The notes beneath the pieces were generated by a model. The model saw nothing but the letters and a program-made list of their open reading frames with translations, made no database searches and was not told the DNA's origin. From Coenobita brevimanus (Eukaryota > Arthropoda > Malacostraca > Decapoda > Coenobitidae), in NCBI GenBank assembly GCA_032717465.1, contig CM064653.1, forward strand, positions 36,870,103 through 36,934,102: a DNA stretch of 64,000 nucleotides, written 5' to 3'. Below, piece by piece: positions 1 to 10,848 of the stretch. The position numbers and the translations under genes are program-made. Positions within the stretch are counted from its first letter, which is position 1. The number at the start of each line of letters is the position of its first letter.

Positions 1-42
1 GATGTAGACACTGGCCCTTACCACTCACAACTGCCCTACCTC

Positions 43-246
43 TTGTCACTTACCCTCTCCAACTCCCCCCCCCCCCGTCCCACCCTCTCGCTTACCTTAT
101 CTCCCCCCCTACCCCTTCCTCTATCTTCTCTGCCTCACCCCCTCTCATGTTCTTTCTCCCCCCCGCTCCCTCTTTTCATCTTCTTTACCTTCCTCCCTCT
201 CTCTCTCACTATTTTTTTCTGCTCTCCGTTTCTCCCCCCTTTTCGT

Positions 247-302
<56 letters not shown>

Positions 303-345
303 CAACTCTTGCCCCTTTTGTCTTCTACTTTCTCCCTACCTCTCT
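43..345. repeat. C/T-rich tract with (CT)n
   Basis: Nearly pure pyrimidine on the + strand. It contains an uninterrupted CT microsatellite at about 251-296. Open frames across it are Ser/Leu/Pro low complexity and are not read as coding. Confidence 0.9.
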
Positions 346-465
346 GTCGTGGTGATGGGGTTAAGGCAATATACTGTATACACCCTCCATTTCGAAAAGT
401 TTGGCCTAAGCTGAAGGAAATCGTCAGTCAGCAGCATGCATATCATCAAAAAGACACGTCATTAT
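346..465. mobile_element. M1 foldback MITE, right-half fragment
   Basis: Shows a degenerate GGTGATGGGGTTAAGGC, then TTCGAAAAGTTTGGCCTAAG, CTGAAGGAAATCGTC and AAGACACGTCAT. This is the order of the middle and right arm of the M1 family seen intact at 63207-63414. The copy is diverged and truncated. Confidence 0.55.
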
Positions 466-799
466 TTTGGCGAGATTAAAAGACATAACACCGCCAGAGA
501 CACGAACCCAGATCTCCTGAGTATGAGACGGCCAGCCCACCAACTGAAGCTGTTATTATACCCTCTCATTATAAACTCTCATTATTTTTACTTCTGCATT
601 CCATTCACCTCGTTTTATTATCTGTTTTTGCCACCTCATGTTAATAATGCAGTATTGAAATTAGGTGGCTAAGCATTAACATCTAATCCCATTTTATCTC
701 CTTTGAAGCAGTGGACTGATGCCATGCTACCGTAGCCCAGTAGATTTAAGGGTGATGACCAGTGTACTTCCAAGGTGGCATTACATGATTGAAAAGCCT
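466..799. other. Low-repeat intergenic DNA
   Basis: A/T-rich, with no supported gene or tandem repeat. The short frames here have no recognisable domain. Confidence 0.5.
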
Positions 800-876
800 C
801 GAGCCACCTCTTGGGGACTGAACCAAGGAGGCCGCCACTTCTGCTGCGATGTTCTGACCACTAAACCACCAAGGAC
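800..876 (-). mobile_element. tRNA-derived SINE head (fragment)
   Basis: On the minus strand the order is a tRNA-like 5' end, an A-box-like TGGTTTAGTGGTCA (855-868) and a B-box-like GGTTCAGTCCC (814-824). The spacing is that of a Pol III internal promoter. The 5' end resembles tRNA-Glu or tRNA-Asp type heads. It does not fold into a complete tRNA by eye, so a SINE head is more likely than a functional tRNA gene. Confidence 0.55.
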
Positions 877-1367
877 TTTCAGGCATGAATGTATTAGTGA
901 AAGATATGTCTAATGGCCCAGTACTTCTCTAACTTGGAGCCATGGCCACCAGAGGAGTCACGGCAAGATTTTAAGGGAGCCACGATGGGACTGCTGCCTA
1001 GCTGTGTGTCTGTGGTCAGGCGTCTTAATCGCGGAAGGGGTATCCACAAATGAATCGCTTTTGTACGTTGCGAATTTTTCAAGAAAGTGTGAAGAACCTG
1101 ACATAAATATTATCTCTAACATGTGCTGAACAGGAGGGATTTTTGTAATTTTTTTAATCATTATGTCGGCACAGTAATATTTACATAGTACGGTGCTGTT
1201 TTCACTTTAAATCCATTCGCTTGGGTTGCCGCTCGTCGGTTTCATATTCAGGCTAATGCCAGAAGATTTTGTTGAAATGATAAAAACCATAGCAGTCAAA
1301 GGCTTCAAAAACTGTTTCGAGTAATCTCTTCTCCGCTACTGGTATACCTTGGACTTTCATTTACTCA
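877..1367. other. Unassigned, low-repeat DNA
   Basis: No tandem structure and no convincing reading frame. The stretch at 905-1075, starting near CTTGGAGCCATGGCCACC, looks like an old interspersed repeat, but I cannot name it. Confidence 0.4.
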
Positions 1368-1432
1368 AACACCAAATGATTTTGTTCAGTCAGGAGAAAA
1401 TTTGTCAGTCAGAGGGTTAAAGGATTAGCTCA
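1368..1432. mobile_element. M1 MITE fragment (left arm remnant)
   Basis: CACCAAATGATTTTGTTCAG, then TCAGGAGAAAATTT, and AGAGGGTTAAAGG. This is a diverged version of the core CCAGACGATTTTATTCAGC, the AGGAGAGA segment and the inner GGGGTTAA. Confidence 0.4.
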
Positions 1433-1608
1433 GATTGCATGAGTCTAGTTCATTTCTGCGTAACGAGCACTGGAACATTGTATTTTCATAATTATCGGTA
1501 GGAATTTGTGAAAAAAAAATGAAGAGGGTCATGAGGATTTTGTGTTCAAGATGGGAATGTAGTGAAAACGATCAAGAAACACTGGTTTAGACCCGCCATT
1601 TGGACAAG

Positions 1609-1690
1609 AGTGACCCTAAACTGAATTAAACAGTTTGGAAGTATCAAGAATAACATGGGATTGACGTCCTCCGGTGTATACTGCTTCACC
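1609..1690. mobile_element. M1 MITE fragment (right arm)
   Basis: CCCTAAACTGAATTAAACAG, then GTATCAAGAATAAC and GACGTCCTCCGG. The order matches the right arm: AAGCTGAATAAAATCGTC, GTAGCAAGAATAAA, GACGTCATCG. Confidence 0.5.
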
Positions 1691-1821
1691 ATCATACTTT
1701 TAATTTCCATCTTCTTTTATGGTTTTCATTTTCAGTTGGCCCTCTATTTCATCCTCAGTTCTTCATCTCTTCTCAGTTATTTTTTCTAATCAGTCGTCTG
1801 TCATATTTCCCCCTGGTGATG

Positions 1822-2022
1822 TTAACCCCATCAGTCGAATGACATGTTTCATCTTAATCAGGCCACCACAAGTCTGTTATATTCAGCTGCAGGGGGATGT
1901 CTTGTAGCGAAGGGGTTAATGAAGGCTGATTCCACCCTCTCCAATCAGTCTCACATGAACTGAGTAAAGTCGTTCAGAGTAGCAAGCGCAAAGCAAATAG
2001 GACGTGCCTTGTCTAAAGATGT
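1822..2022. mobile_element. M1 foldback MITE, near-complete diverged copy
   Basis: Starts with TTAACCCCATCAG at 1822. It carries TCTGTTATATTCAGCTG, the middle segment TAGCGAAGGGGTTAATGAAG, then ACTGAGTAAAGTCGTTC and AGCAAGCGCAAAG, and ends near GGACGTGCC. Length is about 200 bp, like the best copy. No coding capacity. Confidence 0.7.
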
Positions 2023-2043
2023 TCATTCCGTTTTATTTATTTG

Positions 2044-2046
<3 letters not shown>

Positions 2047-2076
<30 letters not shown>
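2047..2076. repeat. (TTA)n microsatellite
   Basis: Uninterrupted TTA units just downstream of an M1 copy. Confidence 0.9.
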
Positions 2077-2454
2077 GTTCTCTCTTAATCGTCTCTCATT
2101 TTTATCTTTCATGCTTTCAGAGTTTCTCTTCATTATATTTACTTTTCAAGAGTCTTTTCCATCTATAAATTTGTGTCACTCTTATTTCTCCCCTCTTTTT
2201 ATGGCATTTTTAGAGTTAGTCTCAGTTTCATTTCCAGCACGCTACTAGAAGACCCCAAGTTCTTTTCTCGGGCCGGCCAGACTCTATGGCAAAGTCTGTT
2301 TCCCCTACGATCCTGTTCACCGAGCCGTACAGTTAGGGACCTACATGTAAAATTGATGGTTGCGTGTCGTATTCTAGTGGACGATTGGACCTTTGCAAAA
2401 ATTGATGGTCTGCCTTTGTGACCCATCGTGCAGTCGATAGGCATTGATTATAAG
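2077..2454. other. Unassigned, low-repeat DNA
   Basis: No tandem repeats and no recognised gene. Opposite-strand frames of about 80 codons are at chance level for unconstrained DNA. Confidence 0.4.
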
Positions 2455-2492
2455 CCTCCTCCTCCTCCTCCTCCTCCTCCTCCTCCTCCTCC
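2455..2492. repeat. (CCT)n microsatellite
   Basis: About 12 perfect CCT units. Confidence 0.92.
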
Positions 2493-2524
2493 CTGTGTAA
2501 GGATTAGAAACACTTACTCCTTCA

Positions 2525-2611
2525 CCGCCAGAGTTCCTCCTTGATTCAATAAAATCCATTGGTGGTGGCAAGAATGAAGCAAAATTGGTGTCATCGTACT
2601 GAATGGGTTGA
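2525..2611. mobile_element. M1 MITE, right-arm fragment
   Basis: Contains TTCAATAAAATCCATTGGTG, GTGGCAAGAATGAAGC and GTCATCGTACTGAATGGGTT. This is the right arm of M1 through its terminal inverted repeat, ending in a degenerate GGGTTGA. Confidence 0.7.
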
Positions 2612-2620
2612 CTTTTTTCG

Positions 2621-2623
<3 letters not shown>

Positions 2624-2683
<60 letters not shown>
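2624..2683. repeat. (CA)n microsatellite
   Basis: About 30 CA units, directly after the M1 right-arm fragment. Confidence 0.95.
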
Positions 2684-2686
<3 letters not shown>

Positions 2687-2749
2687 TCAGTGGCATGTCA
2701 GTGTGTGTATATATAGAGTGCCGGGCCCCTTGAGTGATAAGTTAAGTGT

Positions 2750-3110
2750 CAGTCCTGCCCTGCCCTGCCCTGCCCTGATAGATATGTGCCCTGCCATACC
2801 CTGCCGTGATAGATATGTGCCCTGCCATGCCCTGCCCTGCCCACCCTTAGATATAGGTGCCCTGTCCTGCCCCGCCGTAGAGATTTGTCCCGTCCTGCCC
2901 TGCACTACCCTGCCCCACCTTACCATGCCCCACTTACCCTTCCTAGTTCTGCCATGCCCTACGTTATTTTGCTGTGCCCTTCCCTACCTTGCCCTACCCT
3001 GGTCTGTGTATCTGTGCCCTTCCCTGCCCTGCCCTGCCCTGCCCTGCCCTGCCCTGCCCTTCCCTGCCCTTCCCTGCCCTTGTTATTTGTACCGTGCTTT
3101 GCTCTGCCGT
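2750..3110. repeat. CCCTG-based minisatellite
   Basis: Degenerate tandem CCCTG pentamers. Within it a longer unit containing GATAGATATGTGCCCTGCC repeats about three times at 2779-2860. The purest CCCTG run is at about 3023-3085. Confidence 0.85.
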
Positions 3111-3192
3111 CTTAATCAAGATTTTGATAACTTACCGTGCCTTGCCAAGTGCTGTCCAGTAAATCACTCACATGGATGTACTCACTCACTCA

Positions 3193-3350
<158 letters not shown>

Positions 3351-3419
3351 TTCAGGGAGGGTAATCTTTGGTATCCATGTCGTAATGGTTAGTTGGCACC
3401 CACACCTCGTTGATATCTT

Positions 3420-4899
3420 CTCCCCTCTCCCCTCATACCTCCCCCTCACTCCTCCCCGCCTCCCCCTCCCCGCCTCCCCCTCCCCTCACTCCACCCCTCC
3501 CCTCACTCCACCCCTCCTCTCCCTCCGCTCACCCCTCACTCCTCCCTTCTTCATCCTCCCCTCCTCCCTTTTCTTCCTCCCCTCCTCTCCCTCCCCTCAC
3601 CTAATATTTCTCTTATGACCCCCCACCCCCCTCTCCTCACCCAGCTTCTTACCTCATCCCTCACCCCCCTCACCCTCATCCCCCTCTCCACCTTTCCCTT
3701 ACCCACCTCTCCACCTCTCCCTTACCCCCTCTTCACCTCTCCCTTACCCCCTCTTCACCTCTCCCTTACCCCCATCTCCACCTCTCTTTACCCCTCATTC
3801 CACCTCTCCTTTGCCCCCCTCTCCATCTCTTCCTTGCCACCCCTCTCCACCTCTTCCTTGCCACCCCTCTCCACCTTTCCCTTGCCTCCCCTCTCCACCT
3901 CTCTCTTACCCCTCACTCCCCCTCTCCCTTACCCCTCACTCCCCCTCTCCCTTACCCCTCACTCCACCTCTCCCATACCCCCCACTCCACCTCTCCGTCA
4001 CTTCTACACCTCTCCCTGACGCCCCGCTCTGCCTCTTCATCACATCCTCTTCCCTACCCTCATCTCCCCTCTTTTCTCACCTCGTCCCACTTCTTACCTC
4101 TCCTTTCATCACTACCTCACCTTACACTCCTACTCCCGCACCCCCTCACCACTTACCTCATCCCCCTCCCCTCTAACTAAATTCTCCACCCCCACCTCAT
4201 CCTCCTCCCTTCTAACTAAATTCTCTACTCCCACCTCATTCCCCTCCCCTGTGATCTCCTCCCCCCTTCCCACCTCATCCCCCTTCTTACTTCTCGAACC
4301 CCCCCTCTCCCCTGCCTTCCCCTCACTCTACTTATTATCCCACCCTTGCCTCACCTTTTCACTTCCTTTCTCACCTCTCAGTCCACCCTTCTCATCTCCT
4401 CTTATTACTCTCACCACCCTTTCCCTCCCCTCTTCACCCTATTCACCACCCTTTCCCTCCCCTCTTCACCCTTTTCACGACCCTTTCTCTCCCCTCTTCA
4501 CCCTTTTCACCACTCCTTTCCTCCTTACCTTTCCTCTCCCTTCCACCTTACCTTTCCCCAATCCTCTTTTACCATTCCTCTCATCCTTATCTCGTCTCTC
4601 ACCCCTTTCCCTCCCTTTCACATCCTGCCCCTCCCCTCCCCTCCTTTTTTCCCCACCATTTTTTCGGTCTTTCTGTCCTCCTTAAATCCCTTTCTTTACT
4701 CTTTAAGTGTCCTTTTCGATCTCTCCCTTTTTCTTCATCCTTCCTTCGTCTCTTTTCCTTTCCCAGTGTTTTCCTTCCCTTCCACTACACTCCCTCTCCT
4801 TCCTCCATTCATCCCCTCCTCACCCCTACTGTCACCCTTTCCTGTCTTGCCAATCCCCCTCCTTATTCCCTCTCTTCCTCACGTCCCTACTGCCTTGCC

Positions 4900-4936
<37 letters not shown>

Positions 4937-5335
4937 GATACTCCCGCACCTCATTTCCTTCTCTCCGTCCATCCCCACCATCATCAATACCTCAACAACA
5001 ACAACAACAACAGTATATAATGTCGTCAGTTTGTTGTCGTGTCATTGGTCGAGCACGTCTTTAGTTTCTTATCATCATCGTCGTTGTCGTCGTCGTCGTC
5101 GTCATCTAGGTCTTCGTCATCGTCGTCTTTGCCTCTCTGTATTGTCATCGTCAGCTTTCCTCCCCTCATCCCTTTTCTCTCGTCTCCCCATTCCTTTCCC
5201 CTCCTTGCCCCTCCCATATCCTTTCCCCTTTCCCATACCTCCTCCCCTTATCCCTTTCCTTGCCCTTCCTCTTTCCCCAAGTCCTCGCTTCCATGTTCCT
5301 CCCTCATCCGAGGTAGCCGCTAGTCCGTTCTTTCA
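3420..5335. repeat. C/T-rich (polypyrimidine) tract
   Basis: About 1.9 kb of strand-biased pyrimidines with degenerate units such as CCACCTCTCCCTTACCCC and CACCCTTTCCCTCCCCTC. Embedded are (CT)n at about 4903-4934, (AAC)n near 4996-5011 and a CGTCGT/CATCGTCGT run at 5071-5127. All frames are open because stop codons need A or G, so no CDS is called. Confidence 0.9.
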
Positions 5336-5347
5336 CCCGTACATGAC

Positions 5348-5544
5348 AATGACGATTTGTTCATTTTAATCTGGGTACCAACAGACGATTTTCTTCAACT
5401 TAGGAAGCACGTGTATTAGCGGAAGGGTTAATGTAGGCTGTATCTAACCCTTGCTGTTTATAAAGGCTCTTCTGAACTGAATAAAATCGTCTGGGGGTAG
5501 CAAGAATAAACAAGACTTCGTCCTCGATTTAAGGTTAATGGACG
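5348..5544. mobile_element. M1 foldback MITE, near-complete copy
   Basis: Left core ACAGACGATTTTCTTCAACT, middle GCGGAAGGGTTAATGTAGGC, right core GAACTGAATAAAATCGTCTG, then GGTAGCAAGAATAAAC. It is the first of a run of M1 pieces extending to about 6.2 kb. Confidence 0.82.
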
Positions 5545-6205
5545 CCTTAGATCTGTACAAGGACGCCTCATTATATCTTATTGTTGCTGCGCCCAGACGA
5601 TTTCATTCAGCTTAGAAGTGACCTCTGTAGTGAAGAGGTTTGAAAAAAGCTTCTGTTAGTGTGACATTAGAGAGTACTACTGTAGGTCCCTGCCGCCCCC
5701 GGATGATTTTGTACATCTTCGGGCATATCTCCTCTCGTGGTGAAAGTTACAAGTATCCATTTAACTTCCTCATGGCCGGGAGAACTCTGATATTGCGTTC
5801 TGGCTGACACCAGACGACTTTATTCAGTTGAGTGAGTCATAGGAACCTGAGAATGCAAACCCATTCAGTAACATTAGATTCTACGTGTTCCTGCCACCGC
5901 TAGACAGTTTTATTCAGCTTAGGGGGAACCTTTCATGCTAAATGGGATAAAGCATTTGTTTACATTTTACCTGTGATTACTTCTAACCACATGGCTTTGG
6001 TGGCACCTTTTTGTTATGTTCGTGTAACTGCACACGATTTTATATAGCGCTGGGAAAGCCTACCCTAGTGAAGAGGATGCACACGATCTCCACTAAATTT
6101 GCTCTTTCACCATAAAGGGTCTTACCAGTGCTGCATTAAATCGTCTGGTGGTAGCTTAATTAAAATGAAAAAGACGCCATCGTAGTGAAGGGGATGATCA
6201 TTGAA
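5545..6205. mobile_element. Cluster of M1 MITE fragments
   Basis: At least six successive pieces in the same orientation sense. Left-arm pieces lie at about 5556-5658 (core CCAGACGATTTCATTCAGC), 5680-5760, 5768-5836 (CCAGACGACTTTATTCAG), 5884-5950 (CTAGACAGTTTTATTCAGC) and 6004-6080. A right arm lies at 6108-6203 (TAAATCGTCTGGTGGTAGC). This suggests nested insertion or local duplication of left arms. Confidence 0.7.
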
Positions 6206-7003
6206 GTATTGCCCATCATATTTTTCTCTGACCCTTCGTCTTTCGCTCACCATTAATAATCTCAGGTGCCTATGGCGCCCTCAGGTGAATTTAATCGGTT
6301 GGCGTTTGCTGGAATATAATACTAGAGTACTTTTGACCAAGAGATGGTAAAGATATTCCATCCTCACTTGTCTCCTGTTCTTCTTCATCCTCTTCGTTAT
6401 GATCTCTACCGTATAACGGAGACCGTGTGATGTATTTGCTCCGTTTCTTTCTTGTTTATTCCAACCACTTTCCACATTGGGTGTCATTCGCTCATTTCTT
6501 CACCAGTTCACTTCAAACTGGGTATTATTGTTCCATAGGCAAATCTGCCCGGTACCTTCCTTGATTTTTCAATGGAATTTTTAAGGGATTTGCTGGATTA
6601 AAGGTCAGATTAAGCAGACACACATTTCGTGATGTGCGGTCGCACGAATCCATAGTGTACAAACTTTTGCGAGGAGGTCGTTGAGTGCTAGGGATTTAAT
6701 TTTTTCTTTTAGAGGCTGCCCTGTATTCCCTTAAGAACGTTGGCCATCTGTAATTAATATATTCTTCCCCCCCCCTTTTTTTTTATCACGCTCCTTCATG
6801 CCATCCTTCCCTTTTCTTTCTGTTTAGTCGTACATTCCTTTTTTTCTCCTTTTTCTTCCATTCTGTACCTTTTTCTTACTTTTACGTTTTTGTCTCCTAA
6901 CAAATTATGTATTTGTTGAACCCATTGAACTAGGTGAAGTATTTTCGTCTAGTCTTACTGCTTTCATAAAAAATACATAGCGTGTGATGCGCGTAGTGAA
7001 GTA
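6206..7003. other. Low-repeat intergenic DNA
   Basis: No tandem array and no recognised gene. Contains a C-run/T-run at about 6769-6785 and T-rich DNA to about 6890. A weak M1-like GGTGAATTTAATCGG near 6273 is too short to call. Confidence 0.45.
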
Positions 7004-7048
7004 GTTAATCGCTTCACTCCGATGACGTATGTATAATTATATTCAGCC

Positions 7049-7254
7049 TTTTCACTCCCATGACTGTCGTTCATTCTAATCACGCCACACTGGTCTGTTT
7101 TATTCATTAGGGTGAGCGTCCTGTAGTGTAGGGTGTGGTGAAGTCTGTTTAACTCTACCATCTAGAAACGTCTGATCTGAACTGACTGAACACCATACCG
7201 TGTGGAGATAACAACAATAGACTGATAAGACGTCATCCTTCTGAAGGTTAATTG
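7049..7254. mobile_element. M1 foldback MITE, diverged full-length copy
   Basis: Runs from TTCACTCCCATGAC through GGTCTGTTTTATTCATTAGG, a middle segment, GATCTGAACTGACTGAAC and AAGACGTCATCCTTCTGAAG to GGTTAA. A second truncated start, TTAATCGCTTCACTCCGATG, lies immediately before it at 7006-7045, so two copies are juxtaposed or nested. Confidence 0.65.
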
Positions 7255-7263
7255 TTATAGATG

Positions 7264-7267
<4 letters not shown>

Positions 7268-7333
<66 letters not shown>
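7268..7333. repeat. (TA)n microsatellite
   Basis: About 33 TA units. Self-complementary, so capable of cruciform extrusion. Confidence 0.97.
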
Positions 7334-7335
<2 letters not shown>

Positions 7336-7379
7336 TGTGCTCGACTCTGGACATAGGCCTCACAGCCTGCTCTCAAGGC

Positions 7380-7655
7380 CCAGTAGTCCTCCTACATATA
7401 CACCACTACATGTCACCACTTCGGCGCTAACACCCACCATCCATATTGAATACATGCTAGGGCTGTCTCATACAGGACTGGCGTATTGGTATTAGCGGGG
7501 GTACTTTTACGACATGTCGGCGGGTCTTCTGGTAGATCGGTAAAGTCTGCTTTACATGTAGTTCAAATCCTTAAACTGTTCCCTGCCCCAGCGGGGATTT
7601 GAACCTGGGTCCGGTAGGACCGCAGGCCATCTCTCTACCGAATTTAGCGTACGAA
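7380..7655 (-). mobile_element. tRNA-derived SINE, family S1
   Basis: On the minus strand it has an A-box-like GGTAGAGAGATGG (7627-7639) and a B-box GGTTCAAATCC (7595-7605), with tRNA spacing. About 200 bp of body follows, including CACATGTCGTAAAAG-like and GGTGGGTGTTAG segments. The same body and head recur at 48195-48455 in the same orientation, which shows a dispersed family rather than a tRNA gene. Confidence 0.75.
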
Positions 7656-7660
7656 CGCCT

Positions 7661-7802
7661 CTAGTACTGAAAGGGGCTGTGAAGGTTTTGTGTATCTCCT
7701 GCCACTCTAAAAGTCTCTCAAGCTGAATAAAATCGTCTGGAGGTAGGACGAATGTACTGTACTTGTATGTGTAAAACATGGTCCCCGAGGTGAGGAGGTT
7801 AA
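7661..7802. mobile_element. M1 MITE, middle and right arm
   Basis: Includes CTCAAGCTGAATAAAATCGT, CTGGAGGTAGGACGAATG and a terminal GAGGTGAGGAGGTTAA. The left arm is missing; the copy abuts the 5' end of SINE S1. Confidence 0.72.
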
Positions 7803-7844
7803 TAGTGTGGTAGGTACGCTTGGTGATGTAAGCTATGCGTTGTT

Positions 7845-7995
7845 GTGGTGGTGGTCTCGGCTCATCTGGACGTGAACCCCGTGGACTGAAGGCTGAAGCT
7901 GATTTATCCTTTCAGTCCACTATCCTCTTCTCTGGGAAGTTAATGAACTTTTGCGTAACAGGAGGGATGCGTCACCAGCGGTCCCTTACGTCAAC
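7845..7995. mobile_element. Interspersed repeat B, copy 1
   Basis: Shares an ordered series of blocks with 29395-29545: GGCTGAAGCTGA, CAGTCCACTATC, CTCTGGGAA and a later CACCAGCGGTCC-like block. No reading frame. The class is unknown; a SINE body is possible. Confidence 0.4.
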
Positions 7996-8094
7996 TGTTC
8001 TACGGTATGCAGTGACCATAAATACAGCTACAACAATCACTGTCTGCACCTGTGTGTGTGTGTATTAAACTGCGTGTGTATGAATCTCGTTGTG

Positions 8095-8096
<2 letters not shown>

Positions 8097-8170
<74 letters not shown>
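8097..8170. repeat. Compound (TG)n(AG)n microsatellite
   Basis: A TG array at 8097-8140 is joined directly to an AG array at 8141-8170. Confidence 0.95.
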
Positions 8171-8175
<5 letters not shown>

Positions 8176-8480
8176 GTATGTACATAAGGTGTGCGTGTAC
8201 CGGTACAGTAAGTGTGTGAGTGCGTGAGCGTATGTATATATCGGTATGTGTATTAGTGAGTGTGTGTATATATTTGAGAATGTGTTCCTATGTAAGACTA
8301 TGTACAGTACAGTATGTATGTATAAGTGTGTGCATGTATCTTTGCATGTGCATGTGTAAATGTTATGAGTAGTGTATATGTTTATATGTGGAATATGTAA
8401 TGATATTTTTTTTACGTGTTTATGTTTATATCTGTATTGTATGTATGATGGATGGATGGATGAGTAAATAACGTAATGTG
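8171..8480. repeat. Degenerate GTGTATGT-rich tract
   Basis: An irregular mix of GTGTGTAT, TGTATGTA and GCATGTG units, ending in ATGGATGGATGG at about 8448-8461. It looks like a decayed extension of the adjacent TG array. Confidence 0.75.
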
Positions 8481-8665
8481 TTCTGGTGCCAAAATTCCTC
8501 ACTTATATAAAGACAAAACAGTGTGACAGCTGTTTCCCTGTGGCCAAGGTGAGTGGCAGTTCTACGTATCAGTGTCACTGTTGTTGTTATTACTATACTC
8601 TGACCACTTTAACTTGGCTTAACAGTACCATCATGCTGTCTTGAATGCTGAACTGTAGCTATAGG

Positions 8666-8935
8666 TTAACACTTGAATAAAATGCTAGTCACGAAGAAGT
8701 GCTGTGGTCCGGATTTAGATCTGTAGCCATTCGTAGTGAACCACTCAGTTAAGGAAAAATAAACAGCAAAAGAACAAAACTTGTAGCAAGTAATTAACGC
8801 TTGAATACGGTGCTAGTCACGAAGAAGTGCTATGGGAAGGATGCAGGACCGCAGTATTTCTTATTCTACCAATCAGTTACGCGAAATACTCTGCAAAAGA
8901 ACAAACTTATCAGCCATGTTAAGCGAACGGACTAA
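8666..8935. mobile_element. Interspersed repeat C, two tandem copies
   Basis: Units at 8666-8792 and 8793-8935 each begin TTAAC, then GCTAGTCACGAAGAAGTGCT, then ATGG/GTGG. Both continue with CAGTTA and CAAAAGAACAAA. A third copy lies at 26237-26380. The sequence has no reading frame. The class is unknown; it behaves as a dispersed repeat of about 140 bp. Confidence 0.65.
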
Positions 8936-9109
8936 ATGTGTGCACTAGTATCTGTTCCAGCTCATAATAAGTCCACTAAAAGATCAGACCTTCGCTTTGG
9001 AGGTAGAGTGATAGACAGAAATTAGCCCTTCCACATGCTGGCGAAGTACGAATGGTAAAGGGATGTCCGTAGGAAGAGATGCATGTGGAAGTGGAAGCGT
9101 TGTATTGGC

Positions 9110-9175
9110 TATTATTATTATTATTATTATTATTAATATTGGCTGTTATTATTATTATTATTATTATTATTATCA
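9110..9175. repeat. (ATT)n microsatellite
   Basis: Two ATT runs separated by AATATTGGCTGTT. Confidence 0.92.
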
Positions 9176-9185
9176 TCATCTCACT

Positions 9186-9250
9186 CATGTTAAATGTCGG
9201 GACCAACTACCTAGCCCCGGGCTCCTGCGCTCCTTAGGGTCAATGTAGGA
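9186..9250. mobile_element. SINE 3' tail fragment (shared tail T)
   Basis: ACCTAGCCCCGGGCTCCTGC followed by GCTCCTTAGGGTCAATG. It matches the tails of the SINE-like elements ending near 12190 (GATAGCCTAGCCTGAGGTCC) and 51660 (AATAGCCTAGCCCCGGTCCC). Only the tail is preserved; its 5' side is an ATT microsatellite. Confidence 0.5.
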
Positions 9251-9251
9251 T

Positions 9252-9320
9252 TGGATGATGGATGGATGGATGGATTATTATGATTATTATTATTATTGTT
9301 GTTGTTGTTGTTGTAATTAT
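9252..9320. repeat. (GGAT)n, (ATT)n and (GTT)n microsatellites
   Basis: GGATG units at 9252-9276, then ATTATT, then GTT units to about 9314. Confidence 0.9.
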
Positions 9321-9339
9321 TACCATATAGGCTTATTGT

Positions 9340-10752
9340 TCATCCTTCCTTCCTACACCCCTTCCCCTTCTTCCCAACCCCAACTCAGTCCTCTCTCTTC
9401 TCCCTATCCTCTATCCCATCACTTCCCTTCCTCCTCCATCCCTTTCTTCCTCCCCCCTTTCTCCTCACCGCCTTACCTTTCCTTCCTTAAATCAGTTGTG
9501 TATTTTTTTCTTGCCACTTTTTCCCTTTTCTCCACTTCCTTTCCCTCTCTCTTTTTCTTCCTTCCCCCTCATTTCAGCCTCTCCACCCATCCTCTTTCCC
9601 CTACTGTTTCCCCTCCCCCTCGTTCCTCCCCTCATCTTTTCCCCATTCCCATCCTCGAAGTCTACCTGTCCATTTACCTTTCCACCTCTATCCCTTCCGC
9701 TCCCCTTTCCTCTGTACCTCATTCCTTTCCATCCTCCCTATTTCTCCACCTTCACCTTTTCATCCTTAACTCCCCTCATCCCAGCCCTTCCTTTCCCTTC
9801 TCCTCCCCTCCCCCACCCCTTCCTCTCCCTTCTTCTCCCTTCTCCACCCCTTCCTTTCCATTCTCCTTCCCTCCCTTCCCCTCGCCTCTCCTTCCTTTCC
9901 CTTCTCCTCCCTTCCCCTCTCCTCCCCTTCCTTTCCCTTCTCCTCCCTTCCCCTCTCATCCCCTCCCTTTCCTTTCCTTTGTCCTCCCCTTCTCGACCCC
10001 TTCTCCCTTCCCCACCCTTTCCTTTCCCTTCTCCTAGTCCCCTCCCCTTCCTATCCCTTCTCCTCCCCACCCCATCCTTTCCTTTTTTCTCCTCTTCCTC
10101 TCTCTTCTCCTCCCCTTCCTCTCTCTTCTCCTCCCCTCCCCTTCTCGGTTCTCCTCCCCTCCCCCACCCCATCCTCTCCCTTCTCCTCCCCCACCCCTTC
10201 CTCTCCCTTCTCCTCCCCCACCCCTTCCTCTCCCTTCTCCTCCCCCACCCCTTCCTCTCCCTTCTCCTCCCCCACCCCTTCCTCTCCCTTCTCCTCCCCC
10301 ACCCCTTCCTCTCTCTTCTCCTCCCCTTCCCCGCCCCTTCCTCTCCCTTCTTCTCCCCTCCCCACCCTTCCTCTCCCTTCTTCTCCCCTCCCCACCTTTC
10401 CTCTCCCTTCTCCTCCCCTCCCCCTTTCGTTCCCCTTTACCTCCCTTCTTCTCCCCACCCCCTTTCCTTCCCCTTCACCTCCCCTCCCCACCCCTTCCTC
10501 TCCCTTCTCCCCTACCCCTCCCCTTCCTCTCCCTTCTCCCCTACCCCTCCCCTTCCTCTCTCTTCTCCCGTCTCCCTTTCCTTCCCCTTCATCTGTCGTC
10601 TCCTCCCCTCCTCCTCTTCCTCTCCCATTCTCCTCCCCTCCTGAACCCCTTCCTCTCCCATCTCCTCTTCCCTAACCCTCCCTCTCCCCTATCCCTCCCT
10701 CTCCCTTCTCCTCCCCTCCTTCACCTCCCCTCCCTCTCCCATACTCCCCCCG
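9340..10752. repeat. C/T-rich tract with 27-bp minisatellite
   Basis: About 1.4 kb of pyrimidines. At about 10150-10320 a unit of exactly 27 bp, CTCTCCCTTCTCC then TCCCCCACCCCTTC, repeats about six times. Its multiple-of-three length explains the Leu-Ser-Leu-Leu-Leu-Pro-His-Pro-Phe nonapeptide in one frame. Elsewhere the unit drifts (CTTCCTTTCCCTTCTCCTCC). Not coding. Confidence 0.9.
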
Positions 10753-10848
10753 GCCCCCTGACGTAACGACGCTTAACGCAGCTTTGTGTCGTTAATCGTG
10801 CATGTCTGGTTCAACGAGAATTAACATCTTTGTACGGTTCGTTAATAC
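10753..10848. other. Short unique spacer
   Basis: Non-repetitive DNA with several TTAA and CGTTAA words. No gene seen. Confidence 0.5.
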
